Source: Bryobacterales bacterium (GTDB lineage: Bacteria; Acidobacteriota; Terriglobia; Bryobacterales; Bryobacteraceae). From it: DNA of 64,000 nucleotides. The notes under the pieces are model-generated. The model did not search any database. It was not told where the DNA came from and saw nothing but the letters and a program-made list of their open reading frames with translations. The stretch spans positions 21,018 to 85,017 of the forward strand of contig PLDF01000083.1 of NCBI GenBank assembly GCA_003135055.1. The letters are read 5' to 3'. Positions 52,033 to 60,902 of this stretch are shown here, piece after piece (the first letter of the stretch is position 1; each line of letters opens with the position of its first letter). A program made the translations under genes and the position numbers.

Positions 52033-54141
52033 TCAGTTCTCCGAAGGCCGCTCCACGCTATCGATGACGATGTGCTCCCGCGGCCCCTTGATAGGCTCCA
52101 GCTTGAGACCGAGTTGTTGTTCCAGTGCGGCGAAGATTGTCGCACCGGGCGGAATATCCGAATTGGCTTCCACCGCGCACCTCGCTGCCGGCCCGAGGCA
52201 TGGCCGTGTGTTCTCGTCCGGCGTGTATTCCAGGCGGATGAGGAACGATCCTGCGATCCCCGTGCGGTCGATTACGTTCCGGTTCAGCACAAACATGCTC
52301 AGCGACCGCGCCAGGCGATCGAGTGCGATGCCGCCTCCCAGCAACATCCGGTTGGGTCCGTTGATCGGCCATCCAACCCAGTTGCATCGAGGCTTACCAC
52401 CTTGCGGCCAGCCAGGCGGCCCATCGGGACTACAATCTCCGTCTCCCAGCGGTTTCAGTTTCGGGCCGCCCTTGGCAACGGTCAGAGCGTACATGGGCGC
52501 CTGATCGACCACGCGGTGCAGCTTCAACTGAAAGCGGTCCTCAAGAAGTCCCTGAAGCATTGGGCCGTAAAGAAGCATAGCCGCCGCAGGCGTGCCGCCG
52601 ACATTTCCCCGTGCGGATTGGGTGGGACCATTGGCGGCCGGATCGTCGGTCTCCGCATGGATCGTGTACCGGGCTGCCATCGCCCACTTTGGAACTCCCT
52701 GAATCCTCTCGGCCGCGCCCATAGGCTCTCCTGGGTTGTTTAGAAGGGCCTTGCCGTGTTCGATGTAGGCGAAGCCAACCATCGTCAGCAAGCTGCCGCA
52801 CGTAACATCGAGCCTCCCCGGAGAGGCGCGAAAATATCCGCCGATGCCCTCCGGCATATTCGGGTTGACGCCGCCATTGGCGCCCATGTCGCCGCTGCCG
52901 CCGCGTCCGGGTCCATCGCCCGGCTGGCAAGGCTTGATAGATGCCGCATCGAATTTCGGTTTCGGCGCGGGAGCGGACTGGACCGCAGATTGTGTCGCCG
53001 GCGCCTTCTCCGGAGCCGGTGGCGTCTGAGCTTGCGCGATTTGAACCGGGGGTTCAGGGGTCACCGCAACGCGAGCAGGGGAAACAGATTGCACATCGCG
53101 TGCAATCGGCGGCTGAGTCGGCGTAGCCTGAGTGAAACTGATCGCCGCGAGAGGAAGCGCAGTCGCCAGTCCGAGAAGCCACGCGCCGGCTATCCCCGCC
53201 CTCGCAACCGTATCGCGCCGCAGATTCGGATCGAGCAACGCGTACAGCCGCCGTTTCAGGCAACTCCGATTCGCAATGCCCACCGCAATTACCGAATCCA
53301 ATCCCGGCGTGACATCCCAATCCATTAACAGTCTCGCGTATGCAGAGGGCTTCCCGCCAGCCGCCAGAACCCGGTTGTCACAGGCCAACTCCTGCTCCTC
53401 GCGTAATTGCCGCCACACGATCCACACCAGAGGCTGAAACCAAATCAGCGCGCGAGCAATCTCCGCCAGCCCGCGAATCAAAAAGTCATACGCCTGAATG
53501 TGCGCCAATTCGTGACAGAGCACTGCCTCCCGGCATTCCGCCGGCAACTCTTCGAAACCTGCGGGGACCAAGATAATAGGTCGAACGAACCCCCAAGTCA
53601 CCGGCGCGCCAATCGCTTCATTTCGCCAAAACTCCACGCGCCGTCCAAAGCGAGCCGCGTCCGCCACCAGACCGGCGTCAGGCACCGCCTCCGACGCCTT
53701 TCGCAACCGGTGAAGGCCAAGCAGATTAATCGCGAACCGCGTCAACAGCGTGGATGCCCCCACGAACCAGATCAGCGGAATTAGCCAGGGGCTGAGATCG
53801 ATACGACGAACTACTGGTTGCGCGGCCGGCAACTGGGCATCCGGCGCGGTAAGTTCGTCGTCCCCGATGATTACCGGAGCGGAGGCCTGTTCCGACACAG
53901 CCCGCGCCGCGGGGCGCTGAACCTGGAACCACAGAGGCGTCACCGCCGTCCAGCGTGGCAGCATCGGTAAGGCCGCAGCCGCTACGAACATGGCGACAAC
54001 AGCAGTGGAAAGCACTAGCCGCCGCACATCAGCCGACTTCCTCCGCAGCAGCAGGCTCACACCCAGCGCGGCGCCGAGCGCAATGCCGGATTTCCAGAAC
54101 ACGGTAAAGAAGACGGAAAGACCGTAGAATTGGGTGATCAT
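52033..54141 (-). CDS. BlaR1-type M56 peptidase fused to a TIGR03435 domain (copy 3)
   Basis: A 702-residue member of the same family but diverged in the N-terminus: hydrophobic helices, then CHELAHIQAYDF near residue 230 (HELAH, the HExxH site) and LREEQELACDNRVL. A Pro/Ala-rich linker follows at about 330-395, and then TIGR03435 nearly identical to copy 2 (FDAASIKPCQPGDGPGRGGSGD). Recent exchange of the C-terminal domain between copies is likely. Its start overlaps the BlaI 2 stop (ATGA at 54138). Confidence 0.87.
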   Translation of the reverse strand: MITQFYGLSVFFTVFWKSGIALGAALGVSLLLRRKSADVRRLVLSTAVVAMFVAAAALPMLPRWTAVTPLWFQVQRPAARAVSEQASAPVIIGDDELTAPDAQLPAAQPVVRRIDLSPWLIPLIWFVGASTLLTRFAINLLGLHRLRKASEAVPDAGLVADAARFGRRVEFWRNEAIGAPVTWGFVRPIILVPAGFEELPAECREAVLCHELAHIQAYDFLIRGLAEIARALIWFQPLVWIVWRQLREEQELACDNRVLAAGGKPSAYARLLMDWDVTPGLDSVIAVGIANRSCLKRRLYALLDPNLRRDTVARAGIAGAWLLGLATALPLAAISFTQATPTQPPIARDVQSVSPARVAVTPEPPVQIAQAQTPPAPEKAPATQSAVQSAPAPKPKFDAASIKPCQPGDGPGRGGSGDMGANGGVNPNMPEGIGGYFRASPGRLDVTCGSLLTMVGFAYIEHGKALLNNPGEPMGAAERIQGVPKWAMAARYTIHAETDDPAANGPTQSARGNVGGTPAAAMLLYGPMLQGLLEDRFQLKLHRVVDQAPMYALTVAKGGPKLKPLGDGDCSPDGPPGWPQGGKPRCNWVGWPINGPNRMLLGGGIALDRLARSLSMFVLNRNVIDRTGIAGSFLIRLEYTPDENTRPCLGPAARCAVEANSDIPPGATIFAALEQQLGLKLEPIKGPREHIVIDSVERPSEN

Positions 54142-54527
54142 TGTCCCTCCTCTTCGCGGCGGGCAATCAGCGCGGACAGGTGATCTCGTTCCTCAGACGA
54201 TAACTTCTGGCCGGACATCTCCAGCAGCGCCGCCGCGGCGGCCAGTGGCGACCCCTCGAAGAAGGTGGATACGAGCTGCCGCAACGCCGATTGCCGCGCC
54301 TTAGACGCGGCGATCACGGGCGCGTAGACATAGCGCATGCCGTCACGCTTGTGCCGGACGTAGCCCTTCTCCTCCAGCAGGGCCAGCATTCCCCGAACCG
54401 CGGAGTAGCTGGGCGGGTCCGGCAGATCCGCAAGCACCTCCGCCACGCTTGCCTTTCCAAGCCGATAGAGTACCTCTACGATCTGGCGCTCTCTTCGGCC
54501 GAGTTGAATTCCGATTTCCTCGTCCAT
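54138..54527 (-). CDS. BlaI/MecI/CopY-family repressor 2
   Basis: A 129-residue winged-helix repressor with the recognition segment SYSAVRGMLALLEEKGYVRH at about residues 38-58 and an acidic C-terminus. It couples to copy 3 by an ATGA overlap. A dyad-symmetric sequence 27 bases upstream is a good candidate operator. Confidence 0.9.
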   Translation of the reverse strand: MDEEIGIQLGRRERQIVEVLYRLGKASVAEVLADLPDPPSYSAVRGMLALLEEKGYVRHKRDGMRYVYAPVIAASKARQSALRQLVSTFFEGSPLAAAAALLEMSGQKLSSEERDHLSALIARREEEGQ

Positions 54528-54553
54528 TATATGCCTCGCTCATGTGCTATTCC

Positions 54554-54569
54554 ACTAGCAGTTGCTAGT
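54554..54569 (-). promoter_or_regulatory. Candidate BlaI operator (ACTAGCA-n2-TGCTAGT)
   Basis: A perfect 7-bp dyad, ACTAGCA then GT then TGCTAGT, lies 27 bases upstream of the BlaI 2 start. It is the size and symmetry expected for a dimeric winged-helix repressor. Confidence 0.5.
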
Positions 54570-54623
54570 AGGTTAGCAATAGCGAACGAGCCAGTCAAGA
54601 GAAAAATTCGACTCTGCTGGCGG

Positions 54624-54800
54624 TTAGTTCTCGGAAGGTCGCTCCACGTTATCTATTACGAGGCGTTCCTGCGGTCCTTTAATCGGCTCCAGCCTTGGTC
54701 CGAACGGCTGCTCAACGCTGTAACAACTTGTCGACGCCGGAGGAATATCCGAATTGGGATCGCCGGCGCACCACGTATCTGTCCCGAACGCCGAACCAGC
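54624..54800 (-). pseudogene. C-terminal remnant of a TIGR03435 domain
   Basis: On the minus strand the frame ends in ...EPIKGPQERLVIDNVERPSEN and stop (54624-54626). Upstream it reads DPNSDIPPAS and VEQPFGPRLEP. This is the terminal ~55 residues of the TIGR03435 domain found in the neighbouring copies. No start or peptidase domain is left, so a fourth fusion was once present. The remaining 54801-55085 shows no feature I can support. Confidence 0.7.
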
Positions 54801-55085
54801 CCGACAATGTTCTAATCATTGATGGCTACAGGCAAATTGCCGTGCTGTAGCAACTGGGCCGGGCCACATTGGAAGCGGTGCCCTAACCGATGGGCGAGGC
54901 CGAGGGCCTCGTACCGGACCGTTCGCTGCTCGAGCACGAGACCGTACTGGAGCAAGGCGGCTGCTGGCGAAGATGGAGCGGCGCTTTGGCTTAGCGGATG
55001 GACGAGATTGCTTGCCCGGTCTTGACTGCCCGATAGGGCCGCCCTGCCGTATCCAGCGCTTTCTGCTCTTGCCGCCAGGCAAGGC

Positions 55086-56315
55086 TCACAGCTCTTTCGC
55101 GATGTCCATTGCCCGCTGTAACGGTGCATCGCAACCATCGCGAATCGCTGAGACAGAAAACGGCGCCCCCACATCCGGCGCGACTCCCTTGCCTTCCAGA
55201 AAGGTGCCATTCCATGTGTAGTACGCGGCGACCGGGATTGCGATCCGGTATCCCTGCCCCACGCGAAATGAATGTCCCCCTAGCAGGCGGCCTGGAGTTG
55301 CAGAGCCGACAATCGTCGCAAGCTTATTTTCTTTTGCGAAGGCGGCGACCATTTCGCAGGAACTCGCCGAGTGCTCGTTGACGAGCAGGACAATCTTGCC
55401 ATGGAAGCGCTGTTTTCCAAGGCCCTCGGTCGAGAGGACCACTGACTGATCCCGCCCCACAAACTTCAGCGCCAGCCCGAGAAGCCCGAGTTTTTTTGAG
55501 GGGATGTGATCGAAGACGGGCAACTTCTCTTTGGAAAACCCCTGTTCGGCCCTCCGGCGCGTGACGCTGTAACCAATTGGGGTCCGACCTTCGGTGAGAT
55601 AGCTCATCAGCCGCAAGCATCCGATCCCCCCGCCTGTGTTCCCTCGGAGATCGATGACAAGCCGGTCGCAATTCAGGCTCTCGATAGCTTTGTCGATGTC
55701 GTGCGCCACATCAATGCCGATGGCGCCGGGGAACATACACACCTTCAACCAACCGACACCATCGTTTTTCGCATGAGAGACTGGCTGCAACTCGATCAGC
55801 GGGCGTTCCTTTGTTTTTGATTTTGGAACATCAACCGTCATGCGAACATGAGAACCATCGCGGCGGCAAATGTCCACGGGCGTCGCTTCCCCAAGCGGAA
55901 ACAACGGAAGCTCCGGGGGATGGACCTCTTCGTCTCGAACCCGAAGCATGACGTCACCTGGCTGAATGCCCGCCTTAAACGCAGCGCCGCCCGGGTGCAC
56001 GTCCTGAAAAACCCAGCACGCCCGACCCTCATCTTCGGACCTGAAGAGGGTCGCGCTGATAGCCATTTTCCCCGCGGCACGAGGCCGCCGTTCGTGATAG
56101 AAACCGGCATGACTGACCTTCAACTCCTTGATCAGTTCATTGAATTCCAGCTCGAGTTCATCGTCATTTGCGGCGGCGAGAATCCGCTCCTTGCGCGCCT
56201 CACTAATCTGGCGCCAATTGATACCGTTCAATTTGGGATCGTAAAGCTTCTTCTCGCACGTGTCGACAACCTTCTCGAAGACCAGTCTGAGTTGTTCGCT
56301 CGTGAGTGTTTTCAT
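55086..56315 (-). CDS. S41-family peptidase with PDZ domain
   Basis: A protein of about 409 residues starting at ATG 56315 (MKTLTSEQL); an upstream ATG at 56384 lies in the preceding gene. A PDZ domain occupies about 95-185 (HPGGAAFKAGIQPGDVMLRV). The S41 core follows: LVIDLRGNTGGG, then NEHSASSCEMVAAF with the catalytic Ser near residue 310. S41 enzymes degrade or process proteins, many in the periplasm, but no signal peptide is evident, suggesting a cytoplasmic tricorn-like role. The gene is 15 bases downstream of the CHAT gene; the two form an operon. Confidence 0.83.
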   Translation of the reverse strand: MKTLTSEQLRLVFEKVVDTCEKKLYDPKLNGINWRQISEARKERILAAANDDELELEFNELIKELKVSHAGFYHERRPRAAGKMAISATLFRSEDEGRACWVFQDVHPGGAAFKAGIQPGDVMLRVRDEEVHPPELPLFPLGEATPVDICRRDGSHVRMTVDVPKSKTKERPLIELQPVSHAKNDGVGWLKVCMFPGAIGIDVAHDIDKAIESLNCDRLVIDLRGNTGGGIGCLRLMSYLTEGRTPIGYSVTRRRAEQGFSKEKLPVFDHIPSKKLGLLGLALKFVGRDQSVVLSTEGLGKQRFHGKIVLLVNEHSASSCEMVAAFAKENKLATIVGSATPGRLLGGHSFRVGQGYRIAIPVAAYYTWNGTFLEGKGVAPDVGAPFSVSAIRDGCDAPLQRAMDIAKEL

Positions 56316-56329
56316 AGTCGATCGATGCC

Positions 56330-58963
56330 TCAATCGGGCATGAGCTTTCGCCGGCTCTCCCCAACCATGATGAACCCCGCCCATAGGCGCGGAGATGCAT
56401 CCTCTCCATACTTTCTTATCATCTCCAGCTTCGCCTGCTGCAGAGCCCGGCCCTTATCCACACCTGCCGCCAGCCGGCTATAGAATTCCCGCATTAGGCC
56501 GCGGCTGAAGTCGTCGTTCGCTTCCCAAAGATTCGCCACTACCGTACGCGCGCCCGCGATTAGAAACGGACGCACAAGGTTAGAGACTCCCTCCTCTCCG
56601 ACTACCAGGCCCGATCCAACATCGCAGGCGGACAGCGTTACGAGTTCAGCGTTCAATTGCGTCTGCGCAATCTCCCGCGCTTGCCAGAAGCCGTCCTCGG
56701 TACCGGCCGGATCTGGGTACAAGAGCAGCGCTGATCGCTCGGGGAATTTCGTGCTCACCAGGCCATGTGCTGCGAAATGCAGAACGCGAAACTGTCCAAG
56801 GGGTTGTTTCTTTAGGGCGCCTTTCGTGGCAGAATCCCCCAAAAGCATCACCGATTTTCCGCCCAGGATGTCAGCGACAGTACGCGCTTCACCGTTGGCG
56901 GCCGGTAAGGGCCGTGGGGGTTGGTCAAGGTTGAAGACCTCCCGGTTGACGTTGCTGAAAGGCTGGTGATCTTGCGCGTGAACATCTGCACCGGCAAACG
57001 CGTCGCTTCCTGTTGCTAACGCGAGCAGCGTCATTGGCGCATTGGGTCCACCCTTCTCAGACAGAAGCGTAAATACCGTTCCAGATGGAGCATACGTGAC
57101 GACATGAGACGCCAGCAGACGCCGGTCTGTCCGTGGTCCGATGACTTCGAATGGCAGCGAGTACAGCGGACCATCGGGGATGACAATCAATCTGGCCTTC
57201 GTAGACACGACGCTTTCCATCGGCGCCACGACAGTTGAATAAAGCGCTGCTCCAGGCTCTCCCGCGGGGCGATCCATTCTAAGGGCCGCGAGCACCTGAT
57301 CCACTTGCTTCCCGATTTGAGCACGGCTCGCCAGCTTGAACACTCGTGCATTGTCCCGGCTGATCACCAAGCAGTACGATGCCGGTTCTGTGAGGACGTA
57401 TTCGAGGATTGCCTCGTCCGCGGCCAATGCCTTTTGGAGACGCGTAATCGGAATCGGTTGCGCCTGCTGGCGGAGCCGTGGAGGATCCGCTTGCGCTTCG
57501 ATCTGACCGGCTTGTTGCTCTAAATTCAGCAGATCCGTTATGAGCCTCTTTCTCTCAACCGCTCCGGCTTTGAGAATGCGCAGCTCAAGTCTTGAAATCT
57601 CCTTCTCCGCTCTCGTCAATGAGGCGGGTTCCGGTCCGTGATTCACAGGGCGGAAGCGTAGAGTGTCGGTAATTGCCCGCCCGCGTATGCCCTCGATGAT
57701 CGTGAAAGCCTTGCTTGGGTCGTTGAGGTGCGTTGCCGCCAGCTCAAAACGTCCAAGGAAAACCGAGTCCATCGAACTCGCCAATGAACTCTTCGCGTAT
57801 TGGTTGGGTGTTGTCGCCAACATCGCCTCGACAATCTCGCTTGCTTCGCCGAACAGTCCGTCTGCTGTCCGGTATTGGCCTTTCGACTCTTCCACGAGAG
57901 CGAGCTGTGTGAGCGACCGCGGCACGAGAAGTTTATCCCCGTTGTTCCGGCTTGCCTCCAGACCTTCCCGCGCCGCAGTTTCCGCCTCACCATACCGGCG
58001 TTCCTTCAGCAATGCCTTGGATAGCTCGAGATCGGCCTCGCTAATAAGATTTTGCCCGTTCACCTTCTTCGCTTCCGCGACAGCCTGTCCCAGGCGATCG
58101 ATTGCCGCAGGTCCTTGCCCCAGTCTCTCTTCCAGTTTTCCGAGCTCAAGCAATGCCTGGCTTTCATACCCGAATGCCGATTTACCGCGCGAGGTCTGCA
58201 GAAGGCTCTCCAGCAGTTCTCTCGCTTCGGAACTCTTGCCAAGGGATCCTAGCGCCTGTGCTTTTCCCGCATATGCCATGGCCGGTTCGCCCAGATCCGG
58301 ATCGCCCCGGCCGACGGCGATCGCCTGGTCAAACATCGCGATTGCCTGGTCGTATCGTCCGATCTGCAACAAGCCATCACCGATAAGCGTCAGGTATCGA
58401 ATCTGCCCGCCGAAATCTTTCGACTTTTGTGCCTGCGATAGCGCACCCATGACCCGCAGCGCGCCAGCGCTGTAGTCGCCGTGGAGGAAGCTGATGAGAC
58501 CAAGTTCGCCATTCGCACGGTTGATCCAAGGGGAGTCCACAAGGGTCTTGGCAATCGATAATGCCTCCGTCCAATCTCTCTCGGCAAGATCCGTGTCGAA
58601 GTCCATGTCGACATCGCCCTTCACGGTCAGGCATCGAAGCCGGAGCTGAGCGTCATTCTTCAGCAGGGGATCATCCAGAAGTGAATCCAGAAAGGTTGAG
58701 GTGTCGAAGAGGCCGCGTTTCTGCAATTCTCCGCGGATGCGGCCGATCTGGGCGTACAGTTCGTTTCGCCGGTCGCCGGCCTCGCGGAACAGCGGTTCGG
58801 CCTTAGCGAAGTACGGCTCTGCGGCTTGCCAATTCTTCAGCCAAGCGAGCCGATCACCTTCCCCGATTAGGCGCGTCGCGTCACTCTGCTGCGCGTTCAG
58901 GCTGATCCCCGGCAGAATGAATCCCGTCGATACTGCCCAGACCTGAATCCACCGATACCGCAT
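56330..58963 (-). CDS. Secreted TPR-CHAT domain protein
   Basis: A protein of about 877 residues from ATG 58963, which begins a clear signal peptide (MRYRWIQVWAVSTGFILPG, cleavage near LNA); the longer open frame to 59122 is improbable. Residues about 30-440 are tetratricopeptide-like helix pairs, and the C-terminal ~300 residues form a CHAT domain with VLHFAAHGLV (His) and LSACDVGSGL (Cys), the caspase-like dyad. CHAT proteins with TPRs are frequent in soil bacteria; some activate gasdermins, others are of unknown function. An exported CHAT protein with an adjacent S41 peptidase suggests a proteolytic pair. Confidence 0.85.
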   Translation of the reverse strand: MRYRWIQVWAVSTGFILPGISLNAQQSDATRLIGEGDRLAWLKNWQAAEPYFAKAEPLFREAGDRRNELYAQIGRIRGELQKRGLFDTSTFLDSLLDDPLLKNDAQLRLRCLTVKGDVDMDFDTDLAERDWTEALSIAKTLVDSPWINRANGELGLISFLHGDYSAGALRVMGALSQAQKSKDFGGQIRYLTLIGDGLLQIGRYDQAIAMFDQAIAVGRGDPDLGEPAMAYAGKAQALGSLGKSSEARELLESLLQTSRGKSAFGYESQALLELGKLEERLGQGPAAIDRLGQAVAEAKKVNGQNLISEADLELSKALLKERRYGEAETAAREGLEASRNNGDKLLVPRSLTQLALVEESKGQYRTADGLFGEASEIVEAMLATTPNQYAKSSLASSMDSVFLGRFELAATHLNDPSKAFTIIEGIRGRAITDTLRFRPVNHGPEPASLTRAEKEISRLELRILKAGAVERKRLITDLLNLEQQAGQIEAQADPPRLRQQAQPIPITRLQKALAADEAILEYVLTEPASYCLVISRDNARVFKLASRAQIGKQVDQVLAALRMDRPAGEPGAALYSTVVAPMESVVSTKARLIVIPDGPLYSLPFEVIGPRTDRRLLASHVVTYAPSGTVFTLLSEKGGPNAPMTLLALATGSDAFAGADVHAQDHQPFSNVNREVFNLDQPPRPLPAANGEARTVADILGGKSVMLLGDSATKGALKKQPLGQFRVLHFAAHGLVSTKFPERSALLLYPDPAGTEDGFWQAREIAQTQLNAELVTLSACDVGSGLVVGEEGVSNLVRPFLIAGARTVVANLWEANDDFSRGLMREFYSRLAAGVDKGRALQQAKLEMIRKYGEDASPRLWAGFIMVGESRRKLMPD

Positions 58964-59118
58964 AGGCCTCCGAGCGCGGTTGCGGTATTTGACGCCACCG
59001 CTAGACAAATAGTTCCATTCTCTCGCGGTTACGTACAAATTTTGGTATCCGGCAACGCGTCTGACAACCCTCACGCTATTGAATTCCAAAGACTTATTTC
59101 TGCATCGCTCACGCGCGG

Positions 59119-59560
59119 TCATTCGTTACACGGAGCCATCGTACTCCTTCTCACACACGTTCCAATAACGCAGTAGCGTCTCGAACACAACGAGTTGTTC
59201 CGCCGCGGCAGAAAAATTCCGTCTCTAATTGAATCCTGGACCATCGGATAAGCCATTTCTGCAAATTGCCTGTTCTTCTCACTGACGCAGAAACTCTTTT
59301 GAATCAGGGCCAAGGTCTTTCCCTTCGTCACCATATCCAACCGGCAGGCGCCGCTGGCGCCCGACGTGATCATCGCGCAGCTGGTGAGTTGAAACCCGAT
59401 GATCGTGTGCAATTCCTCTGATTGGTTTGATCGCGGTCTTTGAATCAATGAGCCGCCCCTCGCTGTCGAGCAGATCTACGTATCCCGCAACCTTGACGCC
59501 GTCAATGATGCCCGACACTCTCGATTCAACCGGCGCCGGCTGAATCACATCGACCACATC
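59119..59560 (-). pseudogene. C-terminal piece of a split RecB/Cas4-like nuclease
   Basis: Minus-strand frames give VESRVSGIIDGVKVAGYVDL with LIDSKTA. This is the PD-(D/E)XK core, with D in GYVDL and the D-x-K site altered to DSK. A neighbouring frame continues FQLTSCAMITSGASGACRLD, MVQDSIRDGIF and LCSRRYC, the end of RecB-like exonuclease domains, so at least one frameshift exists. The N-terminal half is 3.7 kb away at 63225-63581. The 59119-59165 tail reads into a weak Cys-containing end (YC..C). Confidence 0.7.
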
Positions 59561-59599
59561 GATCCGCGCGTGCTGAAGAAGGCGGTTCACCGAGAAAAT

Positions 59600-59860
59600 C
59601 GCCGGCGGCGTGCCGGACGATCAAGACTATTTGCGACTGATTGAGAAGTACCTGCGGCCAATACCGCCAGCCCGCGGGTTTGACGTGATGACCTTTTAGA
59701 TCGACCACGGGGCTCTCGGCGACAGACCTTCAGGGGTCGTGAAGACGGTTAAGCGCAAGGCGATGAATCGCATGACGGCGAGCGAGGATGTCTTGCCGCC
59801 GCTCATTTGGGAGGATTTCGAAGACGCTCTCACGCGGAATCAGATCTTCTGCTAACGGTC
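59600..59860 (+). pseudogene. Plus-strand remnant inside the insert edge
   Basis: A discontinuous plus-strand frame reads GGVPDDQDYLRLIEKYLRPI, then ARGFDVMTF and a stop (59698-59700), and after it DHGALGDRPSGVVKTVKRKA up to about 59853. The two pieces make one plausible protein end interrupted by a stop. No family recognised. It borders the left breakpoint of the split nuclease, so it arrived with the inserted DNA or pre-dates it. Confidence 0.3.
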
Positions 59861-59882
59861 GCCATCGGTCTGGGTCCACGTC

Positions 59883-60824
59883 CTAATTTTCCGTTGGCAT
59901 CTTCTCGAGATGATCGATAACGATCATCTCGATGGCTGATTTGGTTCGCTCTAGCTTCAACCCTGCCTTGTCTAGCGCTGCGACTATAGCTTCACCCAAG
60001 TCGAACGGAATAAACCCTCGGAAGCCTGGCTCTGGTGGTGGAGGCCCATCCCACGCGACCCGATAGCTCCCTTTTAAGTTAGTCATATCAACCACAGGAC
60101 GATCTAGGTGCTGCCCCGATAGCAACTCCGCCAAAGCTGGCATAGTCACTCTTGAAAGTTCGGAGCCACCTCTACCATCCTTACCCTTGATGGTCCGCAT
60201 CGGGCCATATGGCCCGTCGGTTATCGCAATATTGAGGTTTTCGTCTACCCGAGCGTCACCTTGCGGAGTGTACAAAGGCTTTGTACCCGGTGTATCTGGA
60301 AGGGGCGGGTCTGCGTCCGTGCTGGCAGGTTGCAGTTTCGATCCGGTCTTGGCGACAACCAGTCCGTAGACCGGTTGCTCCTTGGATTCGCGATGCATCA
60401 CTAGCTTGAATCGCTCGGCAAGCATTGATTGAATCATTTGGGGGATCTGATCGTTAGAAGCGCCGTCGGGGATCTTCGCCATAATGTCGAACCTCTGCGA
60501 GCGAATCCAATCGGGTCCGGCTAGTTGATACGGGTTGATCCGGTATGCTTTTAGAATCAACCTGAACAGAGACATAAAACGAATGTCCACTCGTGACCCG
60601 ACGACGCTGAGTTTCTCCCCTGGCGTGCAAGGCGTGAGGCAAATCATAGGCTGAATGCCTGGGTCCAACGCCGTCTTGATCGATACGACCTCGAACGTGG
60701 GAGACTGGGCGCGCATTACTGTCCTGAACGGCTGGGTCATCACTGCGCCAAGGATTGCAAGGGACGCGATCAAGTGCGTCGGGCGCACCAGGCGCAGCAA
60801 CATTTTCTGAAATTCCCGGCTCAT
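59883..60824 (-). CDS. TIGR03435-family protein (free-standing)
   Basis: A protein of about 313 residues from ATG 60824. It has an N-terminal hydrophobic helix (THLIASLAILGAVMT) as signal or anchor, then a TIGR03435 domain: TFEVVSIKTALDPG, YRINPYQLAGPDWI, MIQSMLAERFKLVMH and terminal LERTKSAIEMIVIDHLEKMP. Unlike the copies at 47822-54141 it has no M56 domain. It sits in the inserted segment downstream of the sigma/anti-sigma pair. Ligand and function unknown. Confidence 0.8.
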   Translation of the reverse strand: MSREFQKMLLRLVRPTHLIASLAILGAVMTQPFRTVMRAQSPTFEVVSIKTALDPGIQPMICLTPCTPGEKLSVVGSRVDIRFMSLFRLILKAYRINPYQLAGPDWIRSQRFDIMAKIPDGASNDQIPQMIQSMLAERFKLVMHRESKEQPVYGLVVAKTGSKLQPASTDADPPLPDTPGTKPLYTPQGDARVDENLNIAITDGPYGPMRTIKGKDGRGGSELSRVTMPALAELLSGQHLDRPVVDMTNLKGSYRVAWDGPPPPEPGFRGFIPFDLGEAIVAALDKAGLKLERTKSAIEMIVIDHLEKMPTEN

Positions 60825-60902
60825 TAGCGGTTCGTCCTTTCTGGAATTCTGTTCGCGGTTGCCAGATGACAATTGCATCTGGCATCATCGCTGCCCAGGT
60901 AC

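Noticed and set aside
47822..54141. Beta-lactam sensing BlaR1 and a resistance locus
   Set aside because: The penicillin-binding sensor domain is missing, replaced by TIGR03435, and no beta-lactamase gene is nearby.
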